The notes: a model not told the origin generated them from the letters alone. Positions 44,140 through 56,624 are shown, numbered from the stretch's first letter. The stretch: DNA of 64,000 bases from Bagarius yarrelli (GCA_005784505.1 VCAZ01000107.1:1212501-1276500), one strand, 5' to 3'. A program made the numbers and translations.

Positions 44140-44400
44140 ACGGGATGCTCCCTGACTGCTACATCAAGTGTCTTATTGTATAGCCTTAATTTATGCCATT
44201 TGGAAGAAGATGTCAGCCGGGCTGGATGCAAGAGAAGGAATTTCAAAGCCTCTGGTCCCAGTCAAAGAAAGTGGTAGAGGGAGGGTGCTAGAGTTGAAAA
44301 AAGGAGCTTCAATAGATTTGTCAAAGGCAACTGGGACCAGCTTCAAGAGAGAGAGAGCGAGACGAAGCCAAGGCCACCGGGTAAAAGTGTAGATGGAGAA
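44140..44400. other. Conserved-looking block
   Basis: Balanced, repeat-free DNA (ttatgccatttggaagaagatg, gcctctggtcccagtcaaag, ttcaatagatttgtcaaagg). The 74-codon plus frame has no domain. A role is not demonstrated. Confidence 0.25.
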
Positions 44401-44829
44401 ATCAGAAAGGGTGACAAATGTTTACCAAGAGTGACTGCATCAGCGATCTGAATAAAAAGATAACTGGAGACAGGATATGACAATTTCAACCAAAGACAGC
44501 ATGAGGGGTTTTTAGACAGGGGCAGGACGCAAATACACATCATTACCCTCTTAGGAAATTTTTGAGATAGACAAACCCTTTCTATATACTGTAGCACATC
44601 ATTGTTCCCAGAAAATAACTAAATGTAGACCCAATTTTAATGCAAGATTTAACCTATGTCTCCAGCAATATAACAAAAACATATGATTTATTTCAGAAGA
44701 GCTTTACTTTTAGAGCAGACATGAATAAACCCAGCTCTTGCCATCTTGCTATAAAAGAAACGTTATAACCTCAAAAAACTCTATATTATCTTGTCTGAAT
44801 TCTTTGGCATAGATGAAAAATGAGGACTA
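44401..44829. other. AT-rich noncoding spacer
   Basis: Unique sequence; nothing recognised. Confidence 0.3.
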
Positions 44830-45060
44830 GCCACAAATGAGCAATAATGGTCCTCGCCTTGGTCCATCAGCATTAATCAGGGCCAGATGGCGGCGGCGTT
44901 GTGGCTCCTTTGGGCTGTGAGACACGAGATAGGGTGCAGAAGCTTGGTGGGACACTAAGCACTTGCCTAATAGCCTGCTTAGAAAAGGTAAACTGCACAC
45001 AGGTGCTGGCACCCGCAGAGAGACTGCTCTCGCCGACCTACAAACCCAGACATTAAACTC
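44830..45060. other. Conserved-looking GC-rich block
   Basis: A local rise in GC with ggtccatcagcattaatcagggcc, agatggcggcggcgttgtggc and cacttgcctaatagcctgc, without repeats. It resembles a conserved noncoding element; the YY1-like agatggcggc is notable. Confidence 0.33.
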
Positions 45061-46343
45061 TCTGAATTACCTTTCTGATCAAAACTAAATCCACAACTAG
45101 CTGAAATAATCGGAACTACCGTTAGGCGGTATAGCAATTTAACAATCGTGACTAAGTGGGTTATCTTTCTACTGAGGTAAGTGATAGATCACTTTCTGTT
45201 AAATCTGTTAAATTAATCAGTCTGATTATCCAAGATTTATCCGCTTTCCTTGACTGCATCAGGGCTGCCAGATCGGGCCGGTTCCCACAAATTGGGCTTC
45301 TTTTGATCAAATCAGACCGGAAATAAATGCATTGTGCTGGTTTATAATATCTGGCCTGCCTCTTGATAAAACTGTCCGGTTTTTAGTTTTATATATGATA
45401 GTAGTGTCAGTATCTGCGAGCCTTGTAACAATTTTGTTGGTTTCATAAATATACTCATGGTATAAGGTAAAACTGCAAATAAGCCTGTCAGTACTCATTC
45501 AGTACTCATCTATAGTGTTGATACCAGCTTATATATTTGTATTAAGTGAGATGGAGACTCATGAGAGCAGTAGAGTGCCAGTGCCACTGACGAGGCATAG
45601 GCCCTAATCTAATGCATCAAAGATCTCAATTGATGAGATTCAATGCAACAGTCAAATATCTGTGTGTAGCGGTACTGTAATTTTCGTGTCAACATGGTAA
45701 TCGATCCAACCTCAGCTATTATTTCTTCACATCGCACTCTTCTGCAGTGTCGCACTGATTTAATAGACTCACCCAGTCACTCGTCTATACATCCTGTATG
45801 GTAAACTTTATCATACCTGTATACTTATGAATGCATAATGCGCTCCTTCATACGCCTGTCTTTTATTCACCTACCCTCCACAGCAAGAAGCCCACAGGGA
45901 CCTTTCTACTGTATATTTAACTATATTTTCATCGTTACTACCCAGGGGATTCCATTGCTACGAGGAGCTCAGATTATTTTCTGAGTCTTTCGTACACACA
46001 AAAAGCCCCTCGTCTTTCTAATCCATTATGTCTATATCACCTGTCTCATTGTGTGTTTCTTCCATCTTTCTGATCTCATACTTACTGTCCAACTACAAGG
46101 AGGACAGGGATACTGTTGGGAAATATAATAAGGAGGATTAGGACAGGAAAGGCAGCCATGATGCCCTGCCGGGGTGCATTCTAACATTCACACTCCTATA
46201 TTGAGAAGATACAGCTAACAGATTCAGCGAACAGAAGGGAGGATGATCTGAGGTCTGGGCTAAACTCAAAGCTATACAAAAGGAGTAGCGAAAGAAAGAG
46301 GACTGGGTAGCAATTAATTTGTCATCTGATGTATAAAAAACAG

Positions 46344-46377
<34 letters not shown>

Positions 46378-47117
46378 AGCAGTCCAAAAGTTCTGTATCA
46401 AAAATCAGGTTTTCATTAGTAAATTAATTCAGTTATTGTTTTGCTTTGTAGAGAATCTACATTTTACGTTTACGCAAACTCAATAAATGTGACTGTGTGA
46501 TTAAAAGTGTTGAAGAGGAAACGTTTAATAGTAAAATATTATTAAGGAATTGTAGCGTTTATACGAATAAGAATTACAGCTAAATATATTTTCCTTCTTC
46601 AGTTATTCCGACTCTCCACCCCTTTTTCCTGACAAACAAGAAAAAAACGTCTGGCAAAACAAGAAGGTCATAAAGACCTGGAAACACTACCGATTTCTGA
46701 GGCCAGAGATAAAAAAGGAGGACTTAAAACTTACAAAAAAGAAAAAAAAGACATAAAACAAAGAAAAATGAGTGAAAACAAGAAGCTGTTATTACACTGT
46801 AATAAACCACTTTTCCAGTTTGATGATGTATTTTGCCTACCCCATGTGGTGCTGAATATGTGTATGCTATGGATGGCTACAAGTACTCGAGTGCTTACAA
46901 AGTGACAGTAAAGATTAATTATGATAACATAAATGTGTGTTTAATGTTCATTGAGGCATTTATTAGAGTTAATTAACTGTCCAACAAGATTCCTAGAAAT
47001 AGAGCCATGTTCTTTATTGAAAAAAAAGTTTCTGATGGGTTAAATAGAACTGGAATGAACTACACACCAAAGTGACATGAACCAGCTGACAAGCTAACTT
47101 TCAAAAACAACGCATTT
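45061..47117. other. Noncoding stretch with (CA)n
   Basis: The segment 45255-45400 (gggctgccagatcgggccgg, ggtttataatatctggcctgc) resembles a dispersed repeat fragment, but I cannot place it. A (CA)n array lies at 46342-46373. A- and AG-rich DNA follows at 46630-46790. Confidence 0.3.
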
Positions 47118-47125
47118 AAAGATGG

Positions 47126-48026
47126 CAGTGGCGGGCGGTGCGTTTGGTACCTGGGCCTTCAGTGGGAACTAACTCGACTGATACATCTCTTAATACCACC
47201 ACTATCACGTCGAAACCATCAATACTATACAAAATCGCAGTATAACGCGGTGTGTCATTACAGACAGAGAGACATTTCACGTATTTAGGATGAAAACCAT
47301 TTTTATTAAAGCAGGAAACCTTTTTAAGACTCCAAACCTCTACACTACAACCACAACTGTACCACATACAACATCTGGAGCAGATCAGAATCAATATTTA
47401 TCTTAATATTGATAATAATAATATAACATCACGAAGAAAAAAAAAAAGAATTTATAATACATTTGAAAATGTTATATGTGTGTTAAATAAACTTATTACC
47501 AGGCTGAGACGAGCTAGTTATCTTCGGGGTTAGGCTTTTCCGGAAAAATCCGCATTGAAAACGTATTTTTAAGTATGTTCGAGTTAATTTCTCCTCCTTT
47601 GTGGATGTAAAAATTCTAATTCACCTGTACAGACACGTTTTGGCATACAAACTGAGCTGTAACAGTTTAACTCTGATCAACCAATCAGAGGACGGAAAAA
47701 TGCTGAAATTTTTTTTTGGGGCCAGCTAGCTGGTCATGTCAAAGCTAACTTAACCACTGCTAATATAGTTTGGGTTATATGGGCAGCGCTACTGATTCTA
47801 AAGGCTTTGGCAGATTAGATGGCGGCAGATAGAAACTGAAATCTGATTGGACGAAAAATCTAAGAACCGCATACTCGTACTGGAAGCAGTGCAGCGAGAG
47901 AAACACTACGAAATGAAGAGAATAAACTGTTGGGAATAAAGTAATACCATTTAATGGTCAAAGGTCAGTGTCTGATAGTGTTTAGGCAGCAGAGAAGAAC
48001 TTACTGACCCCGACTGCACACCACTG
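47126..48026. mobile_element. Second non-autonomous hAT-type element
   Basis: Aligns with 8993-9792 along its length in the same orientation: shared words include ttacagacagagagacattt, acactacaaccacaactgta, gggcagcgctactgattcta, ctgaaatctgattggacg and gagaaacactacgaaatgaa. It starts cagtggcgggcggtg and ends ctgcacaccactg. Flanking 8-mers aaagatgg (47118-47125) and gaagatgg (48027-48034) match at seven of eight bases, an aged target duplication. It is about 100 bases longer than the first copy, with additional sequence around 47430-47620. No transposase. Confidence 0.87.
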
Positions 48027-48034
48027 GAAGATGG

Positions 48035-50355
48035 TTGGATATCTCCAGGTTCTGACTCCGACATTGTAGTCTGAGCATCCGGAAGGTTCCCAGGTGTTGC
48101 CTCTTGACTTTGAAATCAGCTTTGAAAGGGCAACCACTGAATAAAGCCACTGGTTTAATAAAGAGCCTTCTGGCCTTTGGCTTTGATTTCTCATTGACAT
48201 TCTGACCAAACAGGCAAAAGTGGCATGGAAACAACAACAACAATCTAGCCGCTTCTTGTGACCGTTCCAGCTGTGTCTCTGTTGGCTAAACGAAATGCCA
48301 CACTGCTTGAACCGATGTATGCGGTCAATCCGTGTGGAGGTGATTGTTTATTCTGAAGTTTACAGTAAAATGTTATAAAGCTACTAAGAATGATAGAATT
48401 GAGATTGAGACTGGAGATTTTTTACCTCTTGCAGCCACTCTTTGGTGGATCTGCTGGTTTCCTGGTGCCACACGTTGTGAACCGAGTCAGTCATGGCCAC
48501 TGCATGCACACGTGACATCACTTCGTCTTCTCTTTGGATCATCTAAAAAAATGTGAGAAAGAGAGAGCGAGAGAGAGAGAGAAATATAAGTGATTAAGCG
48601 CTTATTTTCAAGGGAGAGATAAAAAAAAAAAAAAATAAAGTTTCTACATAACAGATGGGCTTGTCATTGGCATCGTCAACAAAACACTTCATATGTATAC
48701 GCTAAGCACTAAGCGTAAGATAAAGGAGCCAGAGAAGGAGACAGCTTTGACAACAATAGGTTAACAAACACTTCATTTGATCCATTTTATAGGGACTGAA
48801 GCTGCGCTGGTGCTACATCAAAGTGTCCATGGTCATTTGAATACAGTGCCTTCCCCAAGCACTGTTAAATTAAAGGGGGTGTATAGAGATAAATAGAATC
48901 TATTAAGACACTAAGAACTAATATATCACACTGCTGATAAGCTACTCTCGGGAGCATCCTGTTAAAGAAACGGCTGGGAAGCAGGTAACACTTATGCATG
49001 CACGCATAAACACACACACACACACACACTCACACACACATGCACATACACAGCTATATCCATGCCTGGCTCAAATTCCTCCCTAGGTCTGAATAGTGCC
49101 CAAGGGAATGACAAAATCAAGGCTTTCAAAGTCTTCAAAGTGTCAGGGATAAAACGCTGTTTAAAAGTAACCGAGCCCTACGATCGTCTAGACACCAAAG
49201 TTGTTGACCGTCTCGCCAAAAACTATAAAACAAGGAGACCAGCGCAGGAATCACCACCCATCATTGGCCACATGACAAAAGCCCTTAAGGGGATTTTATA
49301 AGAATAGTGTAACGCTAACTACATTTAATATCATAAGTACTGGCATGTCATGGCGAACAGCGTGGAGTCATGTAAACACAACCTCAAAGTAAACATGGCA
49401 GATGGATAACAGGGTGAACCGCAGAGGAAATGTGTTTTCCATTGAGAACGCAGCCACATAAGCAACAGACACACAGAGCTGTGTGCTTTTGATTGATATC
49501 CTTTAGCGCCACACACACACACATCATAGGTATAATCATCAACGTCCGAGCGAACCCGTTGGGGCAGAAATGGGAAAAAAACACCCCGCAAAACCAAGGA
49601 ACGCATGTAGAGTCCAATTCTAAATATGTGAATAAATGTAATGGAATAAATTATAAATGATGGGATGGATATATGAATGAATTCCTATTCCCACAGACCC
49701 GTCTCTCTCTCTCAGCCTGTCAGCATTAGCGGTTAGCAGCGAGAAGACGGACTGGGCAGCTGCTGCTCATCTGTCTTCAGCTTCGAAGAGCAAGCGCTGA
49801 GATGCTAATGTGCGTGGACTTGTTGCGCAAAAAAAAACAACAAAGACAGATGTTTAAACATTTGCTTGCTCTTGCCCCTTCTACTTGTGCACTTGAACAT
49901 CTGGACTGAAGACAAGACAGAGGAGGGAGGAAAAAGAAACAGTGCAAAGATGGACGCTGTTGAAAATGGAGTAATTAAGGCTAAGTGGGTAAAAAAAAAA
50001 CCCTAATTGGACTTCTCAGCATCTCAAGTGAGGGTCCGAGGGTTCTAATGCGGTAAAGGAGTGGATTTAATATGAAAGGTGTTAAAGGCACACACCTACA
50101 GCACAGAAAACTCATTTTCCAGCCTCGGGATGATTCAGAAGAGCTAAATCCTTTAGCTGAAAAGGTGATGCATGCTTCAACAAACCCCTAAAGCACAACT
50201 TGCTTGACCTCCTCCATAACCTCTAGCGAAAAGAAAATACAGCAGTTAGTGTGCTGAGTGGTCTCACATTATGGAGTAAGCTAATTGCTTGACTTTTGAA
50301 GTTTAAAAACAGTAACTTCAGGTGTTTTACCTTTGACATAGCTAACACACACACA
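48035..50355. other. Noncoding stretch with microsatellites
   Basis: A GA array (48555-48582), a poly-A run (48621-48637) and CA arrays (49011-49040) occur. The stretch 49060-49310 has a 79-codon plus frame (GNDKIKAFKVFKVSGIKRCL...) with no known domain, and may be a conserved or chance open region. The segment 49690-50240 is balanced and repeat-free. Confidence 0.3.
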
Positions 50356-50480
50356 CATTTTCTGCATTTGGCAGATGCAACCTACATACATCTCAAAGCC
50401 TTGCTCATGGCCCAGGAATTTGAACACACCACCTTCCATGCAGAAGCCCCATGTCCTCACTGCTAAGCTACCACTTTCGC
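50356..50480 (-). mobile_element. tRNA-derived SINE, minus, diverged
   Basis: The reverse complement gives gtggtagcttagcagtgagg, a B-box-like gtgttcaaattcctggg, tgagcaaggc and tail gcatctgccaaatgcagaaa. Part of the body is deleted. A CA run abuts its 3' end. Confidence 0.75.
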
Positions 50481-51589
50481 TCGAGCCGAAATTCAACGAT
50501 AAACCCAGAGTAGTGATAAGACACGTCTTTCTTGTGTGGAGATAAACACTCTTCCATTTGAGCGTTGGCCAGAACAAAGGCAAAGGCTCTCCTTGAGACT
50601 TACACCCTAAACGCACAGGCAAGAAGACAATTATTTAGAGCTTTGATAATTATGTGTCAAAGGCAGCACAAGTCACCGGATAATTAGGTGAGAACCAACT
50701 GGTAATCCACAATAGTGTCCCAGGGGGGTAGGCAGGGGAAGAAAAGAAAGAAAATCTCAACGTAGCTCCGAATAAATGCAGGCAGACTAAAGTAACAAAT
50801 AACTAAATGATTAAATAAATAAATAAATAAATAAGTAAAGCGAGCTTTTAAAAAGAGCTCACTAACTGGCAGAAAGTAGCTTGATGTGAAGATGTAGGAT
50901 GCACACACACACACACACACTTGCACAGACGTGAATCCAGATGCTGCCTGTTTCAGGAAGCCATGCTGTTCGTATCGTTGTTGAGCTCAGCCTAATGCAC
51001 CCAAACTGCTGCTATAATCCATGCACCCCGCCGTGTGGTAAAATGAAGCTTAAATATTTGATTGATTAACTGTCCAATTACGGCCAGCGAGAGCAGCAAA
51101 TGCCACATATGCTCCTACAATCGTTCGCTGGAGTTTGTGTGGTTGCATTTAAAGCTTGTGGTGCTATTCTGTGAGAAATTTCTGAGCTGAAATGGCTCTC
51201 CACTTCACGCTATTACTGAGGAAAACAAGATAATAGATGATGGGATGGGATGAGAAAGGCTGCCCACATGTAGCTACAATGTTACCAGAAGGTTCTAGCC
51301 AACAAATAAAAATTCGATCGTTGATGAAGCTATTGTAAACATGCCTCCTCGCCTCCTGAATCTGTGACACAGTGGAATGGGAAAGAATTTGGTGTTTTAA
51401 AATCTTTCAGGTGGACTTGTTGACTTGGTTTGTTACTTCTTTCCCATTTTCAACTATTAAAGGCGGATACACAATTCCGATGTAAATGTGGATACCTTTT
51501 TTCCGTGCACTCTAGGTGCCCTTACAACCAAAAGATGAAGAACAGAGAGGGACGAATGATAAAAGTGTAACAAAAGAAATAACACATGA
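50481..51589. other. Noncoding, conserved-looking at 51040-51200
   Basis: A (TAAA)n run lies at 50811-50836 and CA at 50902-50921. The segment 51050-51200 contains tatttgattgattaactgtc (PBX/MEIS-like TGATTGAT), ccaattacggccagcgag and gctgaaatggctctccac, like a conserved regulatory element. Confidence 0.33.
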
Positions 51590-52286
51590 AACAAGAGTTT
51601 CATCCCAGAGTTCAGCTTGATATCGCACCTTTACTTGCTGCATTGCCGTTAGTCTATCTGACCTCTGGACCCATCTGGGGCTTCGTGTTGGAAAGCGAAG
51701 TGCCACAGCTCATCAGTGGCTATGGAGGGCACAGGGCAGCCCTCAGATCTGCCCTTTGGCCTTTAGTTTAGGCTGGAAAAACAGCAGCAGCTGCCCTGAG
51801 GGCTGCAACACCCTCCACAGGAAGAGACAGCACTCGCGCTTTCCCCTGCTTTGAAGCGGAGGATTCGAGGCCCGGCCATTCTTTGTCTTCAGAACAGGAA
51901 GGAAGGCTTAAGCACCAGGATGCTATGAGGCCCCGGGGAGCTGAAGTGTGTGCGAGTGGGGAGATGTGTCTAACCTGCGTGTGTCCGCATGCGAGTTTAT
52001 ATAATGCAATTGTGTAGCTAAGGTCACATGCATTTGGACGCGCCACAACGGTGTTTAATAGGGAGCGGCATCCAGGTTTTGATTAATGAACGTCAGGGAG
52101 TGGAGGCGATAACTTCCCCCTCCATTTCCTGTCTCTCAGCAGGCTGCCACGTGCACGCGGGGTGCAGACGTCCACCGTGTGTGTGAGATGGGTGCATGTG
52201 GGTGGACGGACATGAAAAGGAAATTGGTGAACTGCTGAGTGGAAGGACTGGGGACGGGGCACAAGGATGACACCCTCCCAATAACA

Positions 52287-52317
<31 letters not shown>

Positions 52318-52562
52318 CATACCGGTGCGGACATGTCAGTAAAAGTGGCTGAGGAAAGGGAAGCTGGGTAAATATTTACTGACACAGCACAAGCGGCAAG
52401 CGCTCGACACCTACTGGAAACAAAAGCAGGAGGAGAAGAAGCCGTGTGCCAGGAAAGAGCCACTGCTGCTCCACTCCACCTCCCAACAAAACAGGAGGAA
52501 ACGGGAAAGCATGCAATGGATGACTGAAACAGGGGGATGGGAGCGACAATCACCAGCCACAC
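51590..52562. other. GC-rich, conserved-looking region with (CA)n
   Basis: One of the most GC-rich stretches of the window. It contains cctgctttgaagcggagg, gaggccccggggagctgaag, tttggacgcgccacaacgg and an AT-rich insert with tttatataatgcaattgtg. A (CA)n array lies at 52287-52312. Several overlapping frames on both strands (up to 159 codons, minus, 52083-52562) reflect low stop density in GC-rich DNA. An unrecognised exon cannot be excluded. Confidence 0.3.
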
Positions 52563-53231
52563 AGACTACACACACAAACCAACACACAAATCATATGATC
52601 TATTCAAGTTTACAACTCAGACTACGGATGGGCGATTTGACGGTCGCTCTATAATAAAAAAATAGGGTTACACACACACACACAGATTTCCAGCAGAAGA
52701 AAGTTTATAAAACTAGAGGTTCAGTAATAAGACTAAATGACTGAAACTTTAAATCATTTCAAAGATTCAGCATGAACAGAGCTGCTTTCACTCAGAGACT
52801 GAACAGCAACATCTGCCCTCCTATCGACACTGTCATGTCTCAAAAACACAAATGGAACCGATGATAAGTTTAAAAAGATTTTTGCAACTTCATCCACCAC
52901 AGAACTGATATTACACCGTTGTGTTACCGTTGTGTTACCGTTGTGCCCTAAATCACAGAACTGATCTTGGTGAAAGTTGCTATAAATGAATTAAACACCT
53001 ATCATTTACTACAGAGGTGTCAAATGGGTTTTAAATGACCCGTGTTTTTAAAAAAAAATGATATTATTAGCCGCTCATAGACTCGAGTCAGCTCCCTAAC
53101 TGGGCTATAAATGGATTATCAGCTCATTAGGTGAGATTAAATTCCTTTATAAAACAGACAAACAGAGTAGCAGGTGAACACGACACTCACTTCACCTGTC
53201 TTATAAAATACTGCATATAATCTAAGATTAC
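52563..53231. other. Noncoding spacer
   Basis: An 11-bp motif (gttgtgttacc) is repeated in tandem about three times at 52917-52947. A short CA run lies at 52671-52683. Otherwise unremarkable. Confidence 0.35.
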
Positions 53232-53335
53232 AGTTTACATTTCTGCCATTTGGCAGACGCCCTTATTCAAAGCTACTTTCATCTGAGCAGTTGAGGGTTA
53301 GTGGTGGTGCTGGGAATTGAACCCACAATAACTCA
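53232..53335 (-). mobile_element. Partial tRNA-derived SINE (minus)
   Basis: Reverse complement: gggttcaattcccagcacc (B box), accctcaactgctcagatg, then aataagggcgtctgccaaat and ggcagaaatgtaaa. The 5' head has been lost at the junction with the TATC microsatellite. Confidence 0.78.
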
Positions 53336-53589
53336 CACAACCTTTCTATCTATCTGTCTATCTATATATCGATGTATCTTTCTATCTATATATCTGTCTG
53401 TCTATCTATCTATTGATGTATTTATCTATTTATATACCTGTCTGTCTATTTATCTATCAATGTATCTGCCTGTCTATCTATCTATTTATCTAATCTTTTG
53501 ATGTATTTATCTATCTATCCAAATATCTATATATCCGTCTGTCTATTAATCAATGTATCTGTCTGTATGTATATCTATCGATTGGGTTG

Positions 53590-53624
<35 letters not shown>

Positions 53625-53655
53625 CTTTATATGTCTGTCTGTCTATTTATCTAAT
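53336..53655. repeat. (TATC)n / (TGTC)n microsatellite
   Basis: About 320 bases of interrupted tatc, tgtc and tattta units, purest at 53590-53625. The Ile/Tyr/Leu/Ser-rich open frames here are translations of the repeat. Confidence 0.95.
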
Positions 53656-53671
53656 TTCTATATATGGAATA

Positions 53672-54060
53672 TAGCCAAAGTTGGACATGTCACTCTTGAG
53701 TGCGTCTTTGCCGAAATGTTTTCCACAATATTGGAGGCACACGCTTTCTTTTACACCGTTTCTATATTCTGTAGCATCAAGAATTATTTTCCAAATTCAA
53801 CTGAAAGAGACTCAAACTCTTTTCCAGCATGACAATGTTCCCTGATCTCCATGAAGACATGCTGTGTTCTGGACGTTTTGGAGTAGAAGGAACTCTCATG
53901 TCCCTGATAGTGACTTAACCCATTGAACACTTTTGGGATGAACGGGAATCCCAGCTGGACCCCAGACCTCCTCACCTTAACCTTAGTGTCTGATCTCACT
54001 AATACTATTAAAACTGAATGATCAAATGATGGTCAGGTGTTCTAATACCTTCATATCCAT
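53672..54060 (+). pseudogene. Decayed Tc1-like transposase fragment
   Basis: Across shifted frames the plus strand reads FQHDNVP, then a piece resembling KTW, then EHFWDERESQLDPRPPHLNL, SVSDLTN. This matches the C-terminal end of Tc1-like DDE transposases around the last catalytic acid (DLNPIEHLWDE-type motif). Several stops and frameshifts show it is dead. It lies directly beside the TATC array; no terminal repeats were delimited. Confidence 0.7.
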
Positions 54061-54299
54061 CTCCACACACACTTATGCTTATACAGTTTTTTTACACAAT
54101 TTTTATTCTCATGTTGATGTGCGAAAAAAAAAAAAATGCAGCCTCAAAACACAGACACACTGAATAATGTATCTAACCAGCGACAGTTGAGCATTTAGAG
54201 CTGCAGTTTAATGAAGCTGCTATAAATAAACACCCCGAGCACTGCTATAGGTTGGAAACGCTGTGGGGTTTGTACACACGTCTCTCAGGTTTGGGCAAA

Positions 54300-54337
<38 letters not shown>

Positions 54338-54416
54338 TACAAGATTTCTTTCTATACTGGTAAAGATTTGAAGCGGGTATTTAAAAATAAATAAGTTAAA
54401 TGTAAGTGGTAAAGGA
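54061..54416. repeat. Spacer with (CA)n array
   Basis: Noncoding DNA with an A-run at 54125-54136 and a CA array at 54301-54333. Confidence 0.85.
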
Positions 54417-54576
54417 GGGAAGTGGTAGCTCCGAGCCGGAGGTGTTGTGCTGATCAGAAGAGCGTGGGTTCAATTCCCAGCACCTGCTCAATCTGATAAA
54501 AAAAAAGAAAAAAAAAAGAGAGAGATAATGTAAGTCGTTGGATAAGGGATTCTACCAAACGCCAGAAATGTAAATG
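54417..54576 (+). mobile_element. tRNA-derived SINE with A-rich interruption
   Basis: Head gggaagtggtagctccgagc, B box gggttcaattcccagcacc, then an A/GA run in place of the usual middle, and tail gataagggattctaccaaac-gccagaaatg. Same L2-tailed family. Confidence 0.8.
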
Positions 54577-55479
54577 AAAAGAAAGAGTTTGCGAATTGTT
54601 GGATCGTTTCAGTGAGACTGTTAGCTGTAGAAAACCTTGGAAAAATTCGCAGAGAAACGTTATTAATCGCTTCATTACAGTACAGCAAAATTCCATTTTT
54701 TTTTACTGTTATACAAAAAATAAAATTAAATAGAATAAAAATAAAATTGGGCTATACAGGTATTATTTTTTATAAATCAAAGACTTCGTCACAGACATTT
54801 GAACAATTTTAACAAGTTACATTTCACTATAACCGAATGCAGACATACGGTCTGTGTGTGACCAGCGGAAAGTTAGAGATGAAGCCGTGATTTAGTCAAA
54901 AGTGAGTAAAGTGGTGTGTAAGAGAAAGCATGAAATATTAAGCATCAACTGCTGTACGCCGAGGGGAACGAGATGGAAACCGCAGAGATCTCATTGTGTG
55001 TGTGTGTGCGCGTGTGTGTGTGTGCGCGTGTGTGTCAGTCAGAGAGACAGCTGGAACTGGCACATGGGTGTGGAAGTCGTGGTTTCAATCTTTGGCCCTG
55101 GTTTGCAACATCTTTACCATGATAAGAGGGATTGTGCTGCATATGGAGTGTGTGTGTGTGTGGGTGTACGTGTGTGTGTATGGGGGGGGGATAAGTTCTA
55201 TTCCAATAATTTTCTGTTCCATGAAGAACTGTAAAATACACAAACAGAAAGATCTTTTGCTTCGAATAAAATCATTTAATTATACTTTTTCACCGGATTT
55301 GAAAGACTAATTAATCCTGGCTTTCTCTTTTTCCGTCAGTCTGCGTGTGCTGCCATCTTTCATTCCAAAACTCACGTACGGGGATAAAGACCTCGAAATC
55401 TGATAAATCACAAGTATGGAAAATATTTCCAAAATATCAAGTTATCTATTAAGCGGCGACAAATGAAGAAAAAAAGAAT
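54577..55479. other. Noncoding stretch with TG repeats
   Basis: TG/CG arrays at 54993-55034 and 55147-55185, the latter ending in a run of eight or nine G. Valine/cysteine-rich open frames here are repeat translations. From about 55320 the DNA becomes balanced. Confidence 0.4.
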
Positions 55480-56300
55480 ACTTTCATTAGATCTCTAATT
55501 GACAACATTACGCTTACGCGATGGCAGAGTGGAGAACAAAACACCAACACGCGTACGCAAACGCAAGCTAATTGGCAATAAGCAGGTTAATGGACGTTTA
55601 CGTTTCTTATTCTGCAGCGACGGAGCGTTTTATCTGAACCGTGTAAGAAAAACGGCGTGGAATTTGGAGATGAAAACAAACTGCCATTTTTTTTCTCCCC
55701 CTCGAATGGAGTGTAAAAAAAATATGTCCAGACTCGAGCGTAATTTCTTAGCACACCTTCGTGTTTATGCAAAGTCCACGGCAATTAAAGGATGGCACCT
55801 AACTCTAATTTGCAATTAGAATTGCGTTCCTTTCATGGAGCGAGATTTCAGACCGGCTGCTAATTAAAGTCCTGCATTAATTAGGGGAGGTTTTTTTTTT
55901 TTTTTTTTTTTTTAAGAAACATGTTAAGAAAGAGGCGACGATAAAGACGTCTTTATCTAGCGGTAGATTTGAGAAGCCGCGGCTGTCAGCCTGCTACTCG
56001 AGGCTGCTTTGTCCATACAGGAAAGGCCGCCGTCGTCCTGTCTCTCTGGGCCGCGCCATAAAATAGAAAGCTAACCTCAATATTTTCCCCTCGCCGCTCG
56101 GGGACTTGCTGGCCCATTAAACTTCCCTTCCCAGGTGTCATCCTGCACATTTCCCCCACCAAACCCGCGTATAATTAAACTTTCCTAATGATTTATAAGC
56201 TATAATAATAGCCGTGAGTATTTCAGAGCAGGTTAAACTGACACCCTTTAAGTGCACGCGTGGGGATGACCCTGTTTTAACAGAGTTTTGGATCATTGAC
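55480..56300. promoter_or_regulatory. Candidate conserved region rich in paired TAAT sites
   Basis: CTAATTTGCAATTAG (55805-55819) and CTAATTAA-9-TTAATTAG (55860-55884) are inverted pairs of homeodomain half-sites 41 bases apart. CpG-rich sequence follows (gagaagccgcggctgtcagc, gggccgcgccataaaatag), then ttaaactttcctaatgattt-ataagctataataa. A T23 run (55891-55913) interrupts it. The 106-codon plus frame at 55499-55819 has no domain. The region resembles a developmental enhancer or proximal promoter. Confidence 0.42.
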
Positions 56301-56582
56301 TCACACGGCTGCGAAAAAGAGAGAGAGAGAGAGACCAGGAGAGGAAGAGATGGAGAGATAAGCCACAGAGAAAGACACTGACATAGAGACAGACGCAAGG
56401 CTGTTATAACTTATACACTGGCTAAGACACACACACACACTTACCCGGGGTCAGGCTGTTTGGGGTGTATACAGCAAGACCCCTCTTGCAGTCTTAGCAC
56501 CAAAACAAAGTGAGCGTCTGACAGAAATATCACCTCACTGAGTAGATGCCAGCATTAAACACTGACTATACAGGATGAGCAT

Positions 56583-56624
<42 letters not shown>

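Noticed and set aside
47116..47394. 92-codon minus-strand frame
   Set aside because: Lies inside a non-autonomous hAT element and is not transposase-like.
52083..52562. 159-codon minus-strand frame
   Set aside because: Runs through a CA array (Cys-Val repeats) and GC-rich DNA where stops are rare; no domain is recognised.
53301..53832. Ile/Tyr-rich membrane-like proteins
   Set aside because: They are translations of the TATC microsatellite.
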